Assembly (NCBI RefSeq): GCF_004120195.1
Contig: NZ_SCHN01000005.1
Span: forward strand, 124,001 to 188,000
Length of the DNA stretch: 64,000 nt
Reading direction: 5' to 3'
Source of the DNA: Enterovibrio baiacu
GTDB lineage: Bacteria > Pseudomonadota > Gammaproteobacteria > Enterobacterales > Vibrionaceae
Below the pieces are notes generated by a model. It was not told the origin of the DNA. It worked only from the letters and a program-made list of their open reading frames with translations, and did not search any database. This document shows positions 55,778-63,857 of this stretch, one piece after another. A program made the translations under genes and the position numbers. Position 1 is the stretch's first letter, and each line of letters begins with the position of its first letter.

Positions 55778-56466
55778 GACAAGCCCATCCTTTTCTTCAT
55801 TCGACGACTCAGCCATTCCGATCCAAACAAAGACAGCAATGCGATAACTATCGAGAGAACACAAAGCCTTGCGACACTTTCCTCTGCCCCTGGCGTTTCA
55901 AGGAAAGCGAACATGGCTAATGGTATGGTTTGTGTTTCCCCAGGAATGTTGGAGACAAAGGTAATGGTCGCACCAAATTCCCCCAAGCTACGGGCAAATG
56001 TCAGCACCAAACCTGACAAAATTCCGGGCGCGATCAATGGCAATGTGATCGAATAAAACACACGCCATGGCGACGCACCCAAGGTTCTCGCCGCATCTTC
56101 AAGGCGCTTATCAACCAACTCCAGCGACAAGCGAATCGCTCTCACCAACAATGGAAACGCCACCACGGCAGACGCCAAAGCCGCACCTTTCCAACTGAAT
56201 GAAAATGACACGCCAAAGGTCTCATACAACCATTGCCCCACAGCGCCACGACGTCCCATGACCACCAGCAACAGATAGCCAATGACCACAGGTGGTAACA
56301 CCAACGGCAAATGAATCACGCCATCGAGAACAGATTTACCGGGAAATTGTTTACGGGCCAATAACCAAGCGACTGCGATGCCAAGGGGCAAACTTGCAGC
56401 GACGGCAACCGTGGAAATTTTCAAGCTCAGCGCGAGGGCTTGCCATTCAAGAGGAGTTAACAACAT
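55774..56466 (-). CDS. modB: Molybdate ABC transporter permease
   Basis: This encodes a 230-residue inner-membrane permease with five to six spans. The cytoplasmic loop E-D-A-A-R-T-L-G-A-S-P-W-R-V-F is the ATPase contact, and A-R-S-L-G-E-F-G-A-T-I-T-F is characteristic of ModB. Overlap with modC (ATGA) implies coupled translation. modA lies upstream with 26 bp between. Confidence 0.93.
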   Translation of the reverse strand: MLLTPLEWQALALSLKISTVAVAASLPLGIAVAWLLARKQFPGKSVLDGVIHLPLVLPPVVIGYLLLVVMGRRGAVGQWLYETFGVSFSFSWKGAALASAVVAFPLLVRAIRLSLELVDKRLEDAARTLGASPWRVFYSITLPLIAPGILSGLVLTFARSLGEFGATITFVSNIPGETQTIPLAMFAFLETPGAEESVARLCVLSIVIALLSLFGSEWLSRRMKKRMGLS

Positions 56467-56492
56467 GCGTTAAAGGTTACTCAATAGAGAGG

Positions 56493-57299
56493 TCATTGCG
56501 GGGCTTCCTGATCGGAGGGTGCAGAAGACACAACGTTAAACCCCTGCTCGGCCAAAATTTTGTGCGCGTCATCTGACGACAAAAATGTGAAAAATTGCGC
56601 CGCTGCATCAGACGCTTCTTGGGTCATGGCTTTTGGAAAAATAATAGGCACATGGGATGCGTCAGGCACCTCAGCCACGACATGCACGGCCTTTGACGCA
56701 ACCGCATCAGATCGATAAACAATGCCTATGGGCGCTTCTTGTCGTTCTACCAAGGCCAACGCCGCACGGACACTGTTTGAGTAAGCCAGTTTTTCCGCTA
56801 ATGCTGACCATAGCTGAAGGTTTTCCAGCGATTCTTTTGCATAAATGCCCGCAGGTACATGCGTTGGATCTGCAATTGCCATACGCGCATTGCCAATTGC
56901 ATGAATGAGCGATGCGCTATCGAGTTTTATCTGGGTAAGCGCTTCACGGGCACTGACAACCACTAAGGCATTACTGACCCAAGGTGAGAGCGTGTTAACG
57001 TCGATCACTGCTTGGTCAACGGCATAATCCATCCACTTCTCATTCGCGGAAATATAGATATCTGCAGGCGCGCCATAAGCGAGTTGTCGAGCAAGTGCGG
57101 AAGAGGATGCATAAGACAGGGTGACGGTGCGTCCCGTTTGCTTTTGATAGGATTCGGCAATCTGATCTAACGCCGTTGTCATCGAAGAGGCGGCAAAAAC
57201 GAGCACCCTTTCTCCATCATTAGCAGAAGAGAAAGGCGAAAGTAGCAGTGAAAACAACAAGAAAAATATGCTGACGATGACGCGAAACGTGCGTTGCAT
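56493..57299 (-). CDS. modA: Molybdate-binding periplasmic protein
   Basis: This encodes a 268-residue binding protein with a signal peptide ending S-S-A-N. The oxyanion-binding features A-A-S-S-M-T-T-A-L and S-Y-A-S-S-S-A-L-A are in place, with the later A-P-I-G-I-V-Y-R-S-D-A. The start at 57299 follows TAGGGAA; the frame is open to 57371. It is the first gene of modABC. No convincing ModE palindrome is visible upstream. Confidence 0.92.
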   Translation of the reverse strand: MQRTFRVIVSIFFLLFSLLLSPFSSANDGERVLVFAASSMTTALDQIAESYQKQTGRTVTLSYASSSALARQLAYGAPADIYISANEKWMDYAVDQAVIDVNTLSPWVSNALVVVSAREALTQIKLDSASLIHAIGNARMAIADPTHVPAGIYAKESLENLQLWSALAEKLAYSNSVRAALALVERQEAPIGIVYRSDAVASKAVHVVAEVPDASHVPIIFPKAMTQEASDAAAQFFTFLSSDDAHKILAEQGFNVVSSAPSDQEAPQ

Positions 57300-57470
57300 G
57301 GATTCCCTATGGATAGCGCGAATGAAAGGCACATCATACCAACGATCAATGCGACAAAGGTATCGAATCAAGCCTTTATTGATGTATCTGATGATAATGC
57401 GACCAGATAATCCCTAAAACCATACCCAATATAATTAAGGCGCTCACCATGTTGAGCAAAGTGATGAATG

Positions 57471-57770
57471 CTAGGCTTCTGTGTTCATCGTGATGGTGTA
57501 ATGGTTATTCTTTGCAGGGATCATATACAAGATCTGCTGACCCATAGAGTGGTGGGAGATAAGGTAGTTGCCTTGGGGAAACTCGGCGTCATCAGGACCC
57601 ACGAGAACCATGGTGTAGTGCTCGACAAGACGATCATCAATGGTCGTGCCGTTCCCTTCTTCTTCGTTGACGGATTCAACAAGCACTTCATACTCATTTT
57701 CTGCGCCATCGATCAGTTGAACAGATTGGCCTTCGAGCTTTGAAATGTTCTCCCACGACAATACGTTCAT
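57471..57770 (-). CDS. Small beta-rich protein resembling DUF6916
   Basis: This encodes 99 residues with no signal peptide. The pattern Y-T-M-V-L-V-G-P-D-D-A-E-F-P-Q-G-N-Y-L-I (described in part), then H-H-S-M-G-Q-Q-I-L-Y-M-I-P, resembles the small DUF6916 family, recognised from memory. Its function is unknown. GGAGATAG lies before the ATG. It lies divergent from nothing obvious and close behind the modABC promoter region. Confidence 0.65.
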   Translation of the reverse strand: MNVLSWENISKLEGQSVQLIDGAENEYEVLVESVNEEEGNGTTIDDRLVEHYTMVLVGPDDAEFPQGNYLISHHSMGQQILYMIPAKNNHYTITMNTEA

Positions 57771-58521
57771 CGACTATCTCCTGCGTCTTACTTTTTACGT
57801 CCACGCTCAACGAGCTTTATAGACTAAATTGTAGCCACTTTGTTCGGGATAATACGGATTTATAACGCTTTTTCTGACAGTAGCCCCAAAATTTTTGGGT
57901 TAATACTGAGATTGGGTGGAGATGATAAGGGGATGACACGTCAAGGAGGGTATTACAACCAGAAACGCCGTAGCGACGTTTCTGGATTTGTTGCGACTAG
58001 CGCATTTTTAGAGGACGCGTAGTTTGCGGTCTATTTTGATGGTAGAACCACAGGCGTCTGCTTTTGTTGCTCATAAACACCTCTTTTTTTTATCAGGTTA
58101 AAATGCGCATTTCTGTTTTCACCATAGTGAATAACAAAACGGCATTACATTCCTGAGTTGATAAACCTGCCTCCTAAAACACGGATACCATTGGCTGGCT
58201 AACTTCCTCTTTTTTTGTAGAGGACTTCTTTCTCCATGTGCTTTAAAGAAGCAGCACAAGCGACAGCGTTAATTAGATTGGTTTTTAATCAACTGTCACG
58301 TTATGACCATTTTTATTACATTAGGTTTCAACTTTCAAGTGATTCTCGCCGAATCTATGTTGTGCAGATCACAGATAATATGCATCGACGCACTTAATGA
58401 CTGAAATTTATACGATTTATTCAATTTCACCGTCTTTTGGCAAGCTCAGACGCCACTATTCGTAGTCTCAAAATGCTTGTTCAGTTACACTGCCCCGAAA
58501 TAGTGATAGAGACATACAGAC
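57771..58521. other. Gene-free stretch with a strong hairpin
   Basis: These 751 bases show no convincing gene. A perfect 9-bp stem CCAGAAACG (57959-57967) and CGTTTCTGG (57977-57985) encloses a nine-base loop, without a T run. CCTCT/AGAGG around 58208-58226 flanks a T tract. The right end must hold the promoter of the S4-domain gene. Confidence 0.45.
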
Positions 58522-59001
58522 ATGACACACGAAGAATTTGAAGTTGAAGCGATCGGTATCGAAGTAAGCTCTCAACCTGTCGAGCTCTACAAAGTGCTAA
58601 AACTGGCGAACGCAGTCAGTGGTGGCGGCGAAGCAAAACATGCGATCGCTGAAGGCTACGTGATTGTGAATGGCGAGCTAGAAACCCGCAAACGTTGCAA
58701 GATATATGATGGCGATGTCATCGCGTTTAATGAAGAATTCTATGTGCTGCTGTGTGATAACCCACCAGCGCCAACAGAGCCGCGCTTAGCGCGTGAAAAC
58801 AAGCAAAAGCACGAAGAAGAAGCGCCCCAACCTGCGCCTACTGCTAAAAAACAGAAACAAAAGCAGAAAAAGGGCAACGGATTAAGCGCCACAGCAACGA
58901 ACAGCAAAGGCAACAGCCAACAAAGTGAACAGCCTGCGAAAGAATCGGATAGTGACACCCAATCACGCTCAACATCTGGTCGACGTTCTATTTCGTTCTA
59001 A
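58522..59001 (+). CDS. S4 RNA-binding domain protein with a low-complexity tail
   Basis: This encodes a 159-residue protein. The first 75 residues form a YbcJ/RqcP-like S4 domain (L-Y-K-V-L-K-L-A-N-A-V-S-G-G-G-E-A-K, A-I-A-E-G-Y-V-I-V-N-G, R-K-R-C-K-I-Y-D-G-D). S4 domains of this kind bind structured RNA. The remaining 80 residues are low-complexity and charged (K-Q-K-Q-K-Q-K-K, then Ser/Gln-rich, ending R-R-S-I-S-F) and are absent from the 70-residue E. coli YbcJ. The tail may tether RNA or ribosomes. Confidence 0.85.
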   Translation: MTHEEFEVEAIGIEVSSQPVELYKVLKLANAVSGGGEAKHAIAEGYVIVNGELETRKRCKIYDGDVIAFNEEFYVLLCDNPPAPTEPRLARENKQKHEEEAPQPAPTAKKQKQKQKKGNGLSATATNSKGNSQQSEQPAKESDSDTQSRSTSGRRSISF

Positions 59002-59021
59002 CGCGCTATTTCTTTCCAAAG

Positions 59022-59050
59022 AAAAAAGCCACCTCATCGGGTGGCTTTTT
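59022..59050 (+). terminator. Intrinsic terminator
   Basis: AAAAAGCCACC and GGTGGCTTTTT pair across TCATCG, just after the S4 gene. Confidence 0.92.
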
Positions 59051-59596
59051 GATTATCTACATTGATTAAAAGAAATACTGTGTAAATTGCTTTATGTCGA
59101 TATTTCGTGCCCTGCATTGCTCATTTCGTTGAGCATCCTTACCTCGCGAGTTTGTGAATCACGGGTCGTTAGAAAGCAAGGTCTTATCTCTATCTGTGGC
59201 GTATTCCTACGCTAGTGTAACGCTCCAAATTGTTATGCGACCCAAATCCACACCGGCTTTTTGTTGCCCGGCGATGTGTAGCGTTGTCGCTCAGTCCTCT
59301 ATTCGTCATAAGGTTCTCTTTGGGTGCATCTTGAGTATAGGCTGCCCTTTTACCCCTTCCATATCTCATTTCTATGAATGTGACCTAGTTTCCGTAAACA
59401 ACATTTTGTTAACATTATCACATAATGTCGGCAGGGATTATGCTTCGCGTTCGTTGCATATTGTGAGTTCTACGCATCGCTCTCGTGTCTTCATCACACA
59501 TACGGTTTAAAATCATTCATTAAGGTCGGATCGACTTTCTTAATTGTTCATAACCGCGCGTATAATAGCCGCTCGAAACACAGCATTAAATGAGTC
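59051..59596. other. Non-coding stretch with promoter of the TDT gene
   Basis: No gene is seen in 546 bases; a long open frame at 59154-59510 has no ribosome site and a random-looking composition. A consensus -10 TATAAT (59561-59566) lies 31 bp before the next start, but a matching -35 is poor. Confidence 0.45.
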
Positions 59597-60547
59597 ATGG
59601 ATACTGAACTTTCCGTTTTTCGCTCCCCTTTTCGATTTGTGCCAACTGCACAGTCTTCTCTCGCGATGGCATTTTTTGGCCTCGGCGTCGCATGGACGCT
59701 ATATCACCCACCGACGGGGGAACTCACGCGCCCGCTTTTATCGGTCATCGGTATTTTCTTGATCGCGCCTGTGTGGCTGAAATACGCCTTCGAACCGAAA
59801 CGCTTTTTCCAAGATCTTCGCGATCCGCTTTACGGTAGCCTCATGGCCCCCATGACGATGTCATTACTCTTGATGGCTGACTTTTTGGCGGAGTTTGATA
59901 CCAAAGCCGCTGCCATGATTTGGTATCCCGCGATGACAATGCACATCTTCATGGCCTGCTATTTCTTCTTTCATCAGTTCAAATCGTTTGAGAAGTGCAA
60001 TATCTATCCAAGCTGGTTCCTCTACCCTGTCGGCCTTATTAGCAGTACGCTGGCAGCACCAAAGCTAGGGTTTGCCGATGAATCTGCCATGCTGGCGCAC
60101 ATTTGTATTGGTGCATACTTCTTCATGTTGCCATTTGTACTCTACCGTCTGTGCTTTTTAGAAAGTTTGCCCAAAAACAGCCGCCCTGTGCTGGCCATCA
60201 TGGCGGCGCCCGTAAATCTGGCGCTTACCGCTTATTTGGTCAACTTACCCAACCCCGATCCAGTCCTGGCTGGCGCGCTTGCCGGTGTAGGGATCATGAT
60301 GACGCTCTTTGTTTACCTGTGTTATTTCGATTTATTGAAAGAGCCTTTTCAACCCACGCTCGCTGCTTTGACCTTCCCGTCAGTGATCAGCGCCGTTGCC
60401 ATGGAACGACTCACAATATGGCTTGAGAAAGACCACGCGCATTGGGCATGGCTTGAACGATTGGGACTTGCAGAATTAACCGTCGCAACCTTACTCGTCG
60501 CTTGGGTCAGTGTGGGTTACATACGGCACTATGGTTTCGGCAAATAG
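59597..60547 (+). CDS. TDT/TehA-type (SLAC1 family) membrane protein
   Basis: This encodes a 316-residue membrane protein with about ten spans, matching the tellurite-resistance/dicarboxylate (TDT) family whose members include TehA and the anion channel SLAC1. P-S-W-F-L-Y-P-V-G-L-I and the initial F-R-F-V-P-T-A-Q-S-S-L-A-M-A-F-F-G-L are characteristic. It probably carries an anion. No tehB gene is adjacent. The ATG at 59597 lacks a strong ribosome site. A hairpin terminator follows. Confidence 0.82.
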   Translation: MDTELSVFRSPFRFVPTAQSSLAMAFFGLGVAWTLYHPPTGELTRPLLSVIGIFLIAPVWLKYAFEPKRFFQDLRDPLYGSLMAPMTMSLLLMADFLAEFDTKAAAMIWYPAMTMHIFMACYFFFHQFKSFEKCNIYPSWFLYPVGLISSTLAAPKLGFADESAMLAHICIGAYFFMLPFVLYRLCFLESLPKNSRPVLAIMAAPVNLALTAYLVNLPNPDPVLAGALAGVGIMMTLFVYLCYFDLLKEPFQPTLAALTFPSVISAVAMERLTIWLEKDHAHWAWLERLGLAELTVATLLVAWVSVGYIRHYGFGK

Positions 60548-60569
60548 CAAAACACCCAACGCCGTAAAA

Positions 60570-60598
60570 AACAAAAGCTCCTTTTTGGGGCTTTTGTT
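60570..60598 (+). terminator. Intrinsic terminator, bidirectional
   Basis: AACAAAAGC and GCTTTTGTT with CC/GG inside flank an apical loop between the convergent TDT and LysR genes. Confidence 0.75.
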
Positions 60599-60626
60599 TA
60601 CAGTAAATTAGGCAAGGTGCGTAACT

Positions 60627-61526
60627 CTATGCCGCATCCATTGCCTCACTAAGAAAGTCGATGAAACAACGCACTTTCGAAGACATGTGTTTCCGGCTTG
60701 GATAGACAATAAACACATCAACGTTGGTTCTCGGGAGATCCGTAAACAGCTCCACCAACTCTCCCGATTCAATCTCACCGTTCATGTTGAATAACGGCAT
60801 ACGCGTGATCCCTTCCCCCGAAAGGCACAATAAAAGCTCTAACTGCGAACTGTTACTCACCACAAAGCTTTCGAGCTCAACATCAATCGCGTTGCCATCA
60901 TGATCTTTATAACGCCATATGTTGTAAGACGGGATATTGCTGTAGCTGATGACTTTGTGGTGAAGAAGCTCTTTTGGGTGTGTGGGTTTTCCATGCTTTT
61001 CAAGGTAGGTTGGAGACGCAACGGTGACCGTATGAGAAGAATAGATTTTGCGGCTTATCAAACTCGAATCATCAAGCGATTGTGAGGCGCGTACCGCGAT
61101 ATCAAACCCCTCAGCAACCAAATCTACTTTTCGATCATTGAGTTCAATGTTTAGCGTGATGTCAGGGTATGCATCAGCAAAGCCCCGTAAAAGTGGCGCT
61201 AAGCGCGTCAAACCAAAGCTGGTTGGACAGCTTATTTTCAGGTTTCCCTTCGGCGTAACCTGACGGCCCAACATGGCGCTTTCGAGTTCTTCTGCATCCT
61301 GAACAATCTGTCGGCACTGCTCATAATACAACTCTCCTTCCGGCGTTAGGCTCAATGAACGTGTTGTTCGGTGTAAAAGGCGCACACCTAAACGCTCTTC
61401 CAATTTATTGATTTCTTTACTGATGTAGGACGTTGAATGCCCCGTGCGATCAGCGGCTTTGGTAAAGCTGCCGTACTTCATCACCTCTCGAAATATCACC
61501 ATTCCATCAAGTAATTGCGTGTTCAT
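60627..61526 (-). CDS. LysR family transcriptional regulator
   Basis: This encodes a 299-residue LysR regulator with the helix-turn-helix at about 5-63 (S-F-T-K-A-A-D-R-T-G-H-S-T-S-Y-I-S-K-E-I, in part) and a substrate-binding domain after residue 90. The start at 61526 (M-N-T-Q-L-L-D-G) is preferred over an upstream ATG at 61562. It is divergent from the FMN reductase gene with 202 bp between and probably regulates it. Confidence 0.9.
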   Translation of the reverse strand: MNTQLLDGMVIFREVMKYGSFTKAADRTGHSTSYISKEINKLEERLGVRLLHRTTRSLSLTPEGELYYEQCRQIVQDAEELESAMLGRQVTPKGNLKISCPTSFGLTRLAPLLRGFADAYPDITLNIELNDRKVDLVAEGFDIAVRASQSLDDSSLISRKIYSSHTVTVASPTYLEKHGKPTHPKELLHHKVISYSNIPSYNIWRYKDHDGNAIDVELESFVVSNSSQLELLLCLSGEGITRMPLFNMNGEIESGELVELFTDLPRTNVDVFIVYPSRKHMSSKVRCFIDFLSEAMDAA

Positions 61527-61728
61527 GTCTAACGTCTCAAGCCGTACGAATAAATGAAGCATAAATAATTACATGTCATATGGAAACAATCATTATTCAA
61601 AAACACTATTAATCTCCGTATGGAATATATTTATAGTGACCTCAAGACATAAGACGTCAACCAAACATACAGGCTTATGACCTGACGCCACTCGGCGAAA
61701 ACAACACGAATTCTTAGAGGAAAACACA

Positions 61729-62256
61729 ATGAAAGTATTAGCATTTGGCGCAACCAGCAGTTCACAGTCAATCAATAAACAACTGGCGGTTTATGCAGCA
61801 AACCTTATTGAGGGTTCAGAAGTTGAAACCCTCGATTTGAACGATTTTGAAATGCCAATCTACAGCTCAGACCGCGAAGCAGAATTGGGGCAGCCAGAGC
61901 AAGCAAAAGCATTCTTTGCAAAAATTGGCGAAGCGGATGCCGTCATTATTTCTTTTGCTGAACACAATGGTTCTTACACTGCAGCGTATAAAAACGTGTT
62001 CGACTGGGCATCACGCATCGACATGAAAGTGTTCCAAGGTAAGCCCGTGGTATTTCTTGCCACATCACCTGGCCCAGGCGGTGCAAGTTCTGTACTTCAA
62101 GGCGCTGTCGGTTCTGCTCCTTACTTTGCGGCAGAGGTGAAAGGCTCACTTTCTGTGCCAAGTTTCTATGATAACTTCGACATGGAAACGCAAACAATGC
62201 GCAATGACGCGCTAAAAGCACAGCTTCAAGATGCGGTAAATGCCTTGACTAAATAG
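61729..62256 (+). CDS. NAD(P)H-dependent FMN reductase
   Basis: This encodes a 175-residue flavodoxin-like reductase. The FMN phosphate loop near the N-terminus (G-A-T-S-S-S-Q-S-I-N), the I-I-S-F-A-E-H-N-G-S-Y-T strand-loop and S-P-G-P-G-G-A-S-S fit the NADPH_red family. It may reduce quinones or supply FMNH2. TAGAGGA sits before the ATG. The divergent LysR gene is its likely regulator. It converges on the urease operon. Confidence 0.9.
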   Translation: MKVLAFGATSSSQSINKQLAVYAANLIEGSEVETLDLNDFEMPIYSSDREAELGQPEQAKAFFAKIGEADAVIISFAEHNGSYTAAYKNVFDWASRIDMKVFQGKPVVFLATSPGPGGASSVLQGAVGSAPYFAAEVKGSLSVPSFYDNFDMETQTMRNDALKAQLQDAVNALTK

Positions 62257-62276
62257 TCGACATTTTCAAGAAAAGC

Positions 62277-62297
62277 GCGGGCGATTAGCCCGCTTTC
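62277..62297 (+). terminator. Terminator overlapping the end of ureG
   Basis: GCGGGC and GCCCGC pair across GATTA, followed by TTTCTTT. The loop contains the ureG stop codon, so the hairpin is shared by the two convergent genes. Confidence 0.65.
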
Positions 62298-62905
62298 TTT
62301 AACATCCCCGCCGTCTCGATAAACGCAATAATGTCGCTCAACCCCTGCTTCTCTTTGAGATTGGTAAACACGTACGGTTTGTCTTTACGCATCCGCTTTG
62401 TGTCAGCTTCCATCACGTTAAGATCTGCGCCAACATACGGGGCTAAATCTATCTTGTTGATGACTAACAGGTCTGAGCGGGTAATGCCGGGGCCACCTTT
62501 GCGCGGGATCTTCTCCCCTTCGGCCACATCTATCACATAGATAGTCAGGTCAGCGAGTTCAGGGCTAAACGTTGCACTCAAGTTGTCGCCGCCACTTTCA
62601 ACAAACACCACATCCAGATCTTTATGATGGCGCGCCAAACTGTCCACCGCCTCAAGGTTCATGGAAGCATCTTCCCTGATGGCGGTATGTGGACACCCGC
62701 CGGTTTCGACACCCACAATACGGTCAGCATCCAAGGCTTGTGCTTCGGTAAGGATGCGCTGATCTTCGCGGGTATAAATGTCATTCGTGACCACGGCAAT
62801 GCTGTAAGTGGTACGAATCGCTTTACACAATACTTCAAGCAATGCGGTCTTTCCTGACCCAACTGGACCACCCACCCCGACACGTAAAGGTTGTTTGTAG
62901 CTCAT
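62285..62905 (-). CDS. ureG: Urease accessory GTPase UreG
   Basis: This encodes a 206-residue SIMIBI GTPase that delivers nickel to urease with UreE, UreF and UreD. The P-loop is G-P-V-G-S-G-K-T, followed by [10 protein letters not shown], the nickel-binding V-E-T-G-G-C-P-H-T and N-K-I-D-L-A for guanine. The ATG at 62905 is chosen because GGAG lies seven bases before it; another ATG at 62911 is only one base from that site. It is 33 bp after ureF and is the last gene of the operon. Confidence 0.96.
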   Translation of the reverse strand: MSYKQPLRVGVGGPVGSGKTALLEVLCKAIRTTYSIAVVTNDIYTREDQRILTEAQALDADRIVGVETGGCPHTAIREDASMNLEAVDSLARHHKDLDVVFVESGGDNLSATFSPELADLTIYVIDVAEGEKIPRKGGPGITRSDLLVINKIDLAPYVGADLNVMEADTKRMRKDKPYVFTNLKEKQGLSDIIAFIETAGMLKKAG

Positions 62906-62938
62906 AATCATTCTCCTTAGCGCCTTAACCCTTGCGAG

Positions 62939-63607
62939 TTAAGACCGAAATAGTCGCGAATATTGTGTTTCATGCTGGCTAGAAGCGATCGCTTGTGCAG
63001 GCGCAAAGCCACCGACTTGATCATCCATCACATCATGTGAAGCAGCCACCACGTCACCAAGAACAGGCGTCAGTGCCAGCAGCACTTCCTGCCCAGCAGT
63101 TTGTCCTAATGGAATCAGCTTTACGCCAGCCATCACGGTATTTTCTAACCAACTCCAGATGTAACCTTCACACAGCGTTTCTTCATCGATGCCCCAACGA
63201 ACGCCCGCAAGCGCAAAGCCTGCAATCTGGCTTTTTCGTGCAATGTTCGCCCAAACGTCGCCCTCGTCGACCACTTTGAGTTGCTTAAGCAAGGTCAACA
63301 TGGTTCTGCCGCGCTGGATTTCTTCTTTCCTAAACTCCGCAGTTTCTCGACTGGCATACAACCATTGGCACCAGTACTCCGCCGCCTCAACATCGTGTGA
63401 TTCAAATGCACGATATAAACGCCGCAACACAGGCAATTCGAGGTATTGCATCGAATCAAACGCCAAGCTGTTTAACCAATCCGTTAAATCAGATTGGCTA
63501 CCTACCCATCCACACTCAATCGCCCACTCAAGCCCTTGGGAATAACTGAATGCACCGACGGGCAGAGACGGGCTAATGAGTTGAAACAGGCGATACTGTG
63601 CAGACAT
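62939..63607 (-). CDS. ureF: Urease accessory protein UreF
   Basis: This encodes a 222-residue helical protein that couples UreG to the UreD-urease complex. The N-terminal F-Q-L-I-S-P-S-L-P-V-G-A-F-S-Y-S-Q-G-L-E is diagnostic, with R-R-G-type G-R-T-M-L in mid-protein and late P-L-G-Q-T-A-G-Q. The start at 63607 (M-S-A-Q-Y-R-L-F-Q) is the usual family start; the longer frame reaching 63751 runs through the preceding small gene. It overlaps that gene by 35 bp, and its ribosome site is weak, so translation is probably coupled. Confidence 0.94.
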   Translation of the reverse strand: MSAQYRLFQLISPSLPVGAFSYSQGLEWAIECGWVGSQSDLTDWLNSLAFDSMQYLELPVLRRLYRAFESHDVEAAEYWCQWLYASRETAEFRKEEIQRGRTMLTLLKQLKVVDEGDVWANIARKSQIAGFALAGVRWGIDEETLCEGYIWSWLENTVMAGVKLIPLGQTAGQEVLLALTPVLGDVVAASHDVMDDQVGGFAPAQAIASSQHETQYSRLFRS

Positions 63608-63803
63608 CAGCAGAGGTCTCTTTTTCACTGTTTTTGCCCGCACAAGCGTTTGTCGTAACAACGCCGCCAGCATGATCATGCGTGACCGTGTTAACAATAG
63701 AATCGCCGCTGGCTGACTCTTTATGAGGGTGAGCCGATGCTGGCAGCGCAATTAAACCAATAAACGCTGCGCATACTGCAGCAAGTTGTGTTGTCTTCTT
63801 CAT
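63573..63803 (-). CDS. Small exported His/Cys-containing protein in the urease operon
   Basis: This encodes 76 residues. A classic signal peptide (M-K-K-T-T-Q-L-A-A-V-C-A-A-F, cleavage after A-S-A) leaves a mature chain of about 52 residues with five His (H-P-H, H-D-H and a C-terminal His) and two Cys. AAGGAAACG lies before the ATG at 63803. The open frame begins at 63857 directly after the ureE stop, so a longer 94-residue form is possible. It does not continue as a HupE/UreJ permease. I do not recognise it; a periplasmic metal-binding role, perhaps nickel, is inference from the His content and operon. Confidence 0.6.
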   Translation of the reverse strand: MKKTTQLAAVCAAFIGLIALPASAHPHKESASGDSIVNTVTHDHAGGVVTTNACAGKNSEKETSADVCTVSPVSTH

Positions 63804-63857
63804 GTTTACGTTTCCTTGTTCATTATTTCTTTTTGCGAATGCTTTCTGTTGGTTCAT

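Noticed and set aside
57300-57470. ModE operator upstream of modA
   Set aside because: No TATATA-type inverted repeat of the ModE kind is visible on either strand.
59154-59510. 118-codon frame upstream of the TDT gene
   Set aside because: No ribosome site, unusual Cys and Ser content, and it overlaps the promoter region of the next gene.
63608-63751. N-terminal extension of UreF to 63751
   Set aside because: The added residues are the antisense-of-frame reading of the small exported protein gene, and UreF family members begin at the M-S-A-Q-Y-R-L-F-Q position.
63573-63857. The small urease-operon protein considered as a HupE/UreJ nickel permease
   Set aside because: After the signal peptide the chain is hydrophilic and stops at about 52 residues; none of the membrane spans of HupE/UreJ follow in any frame.
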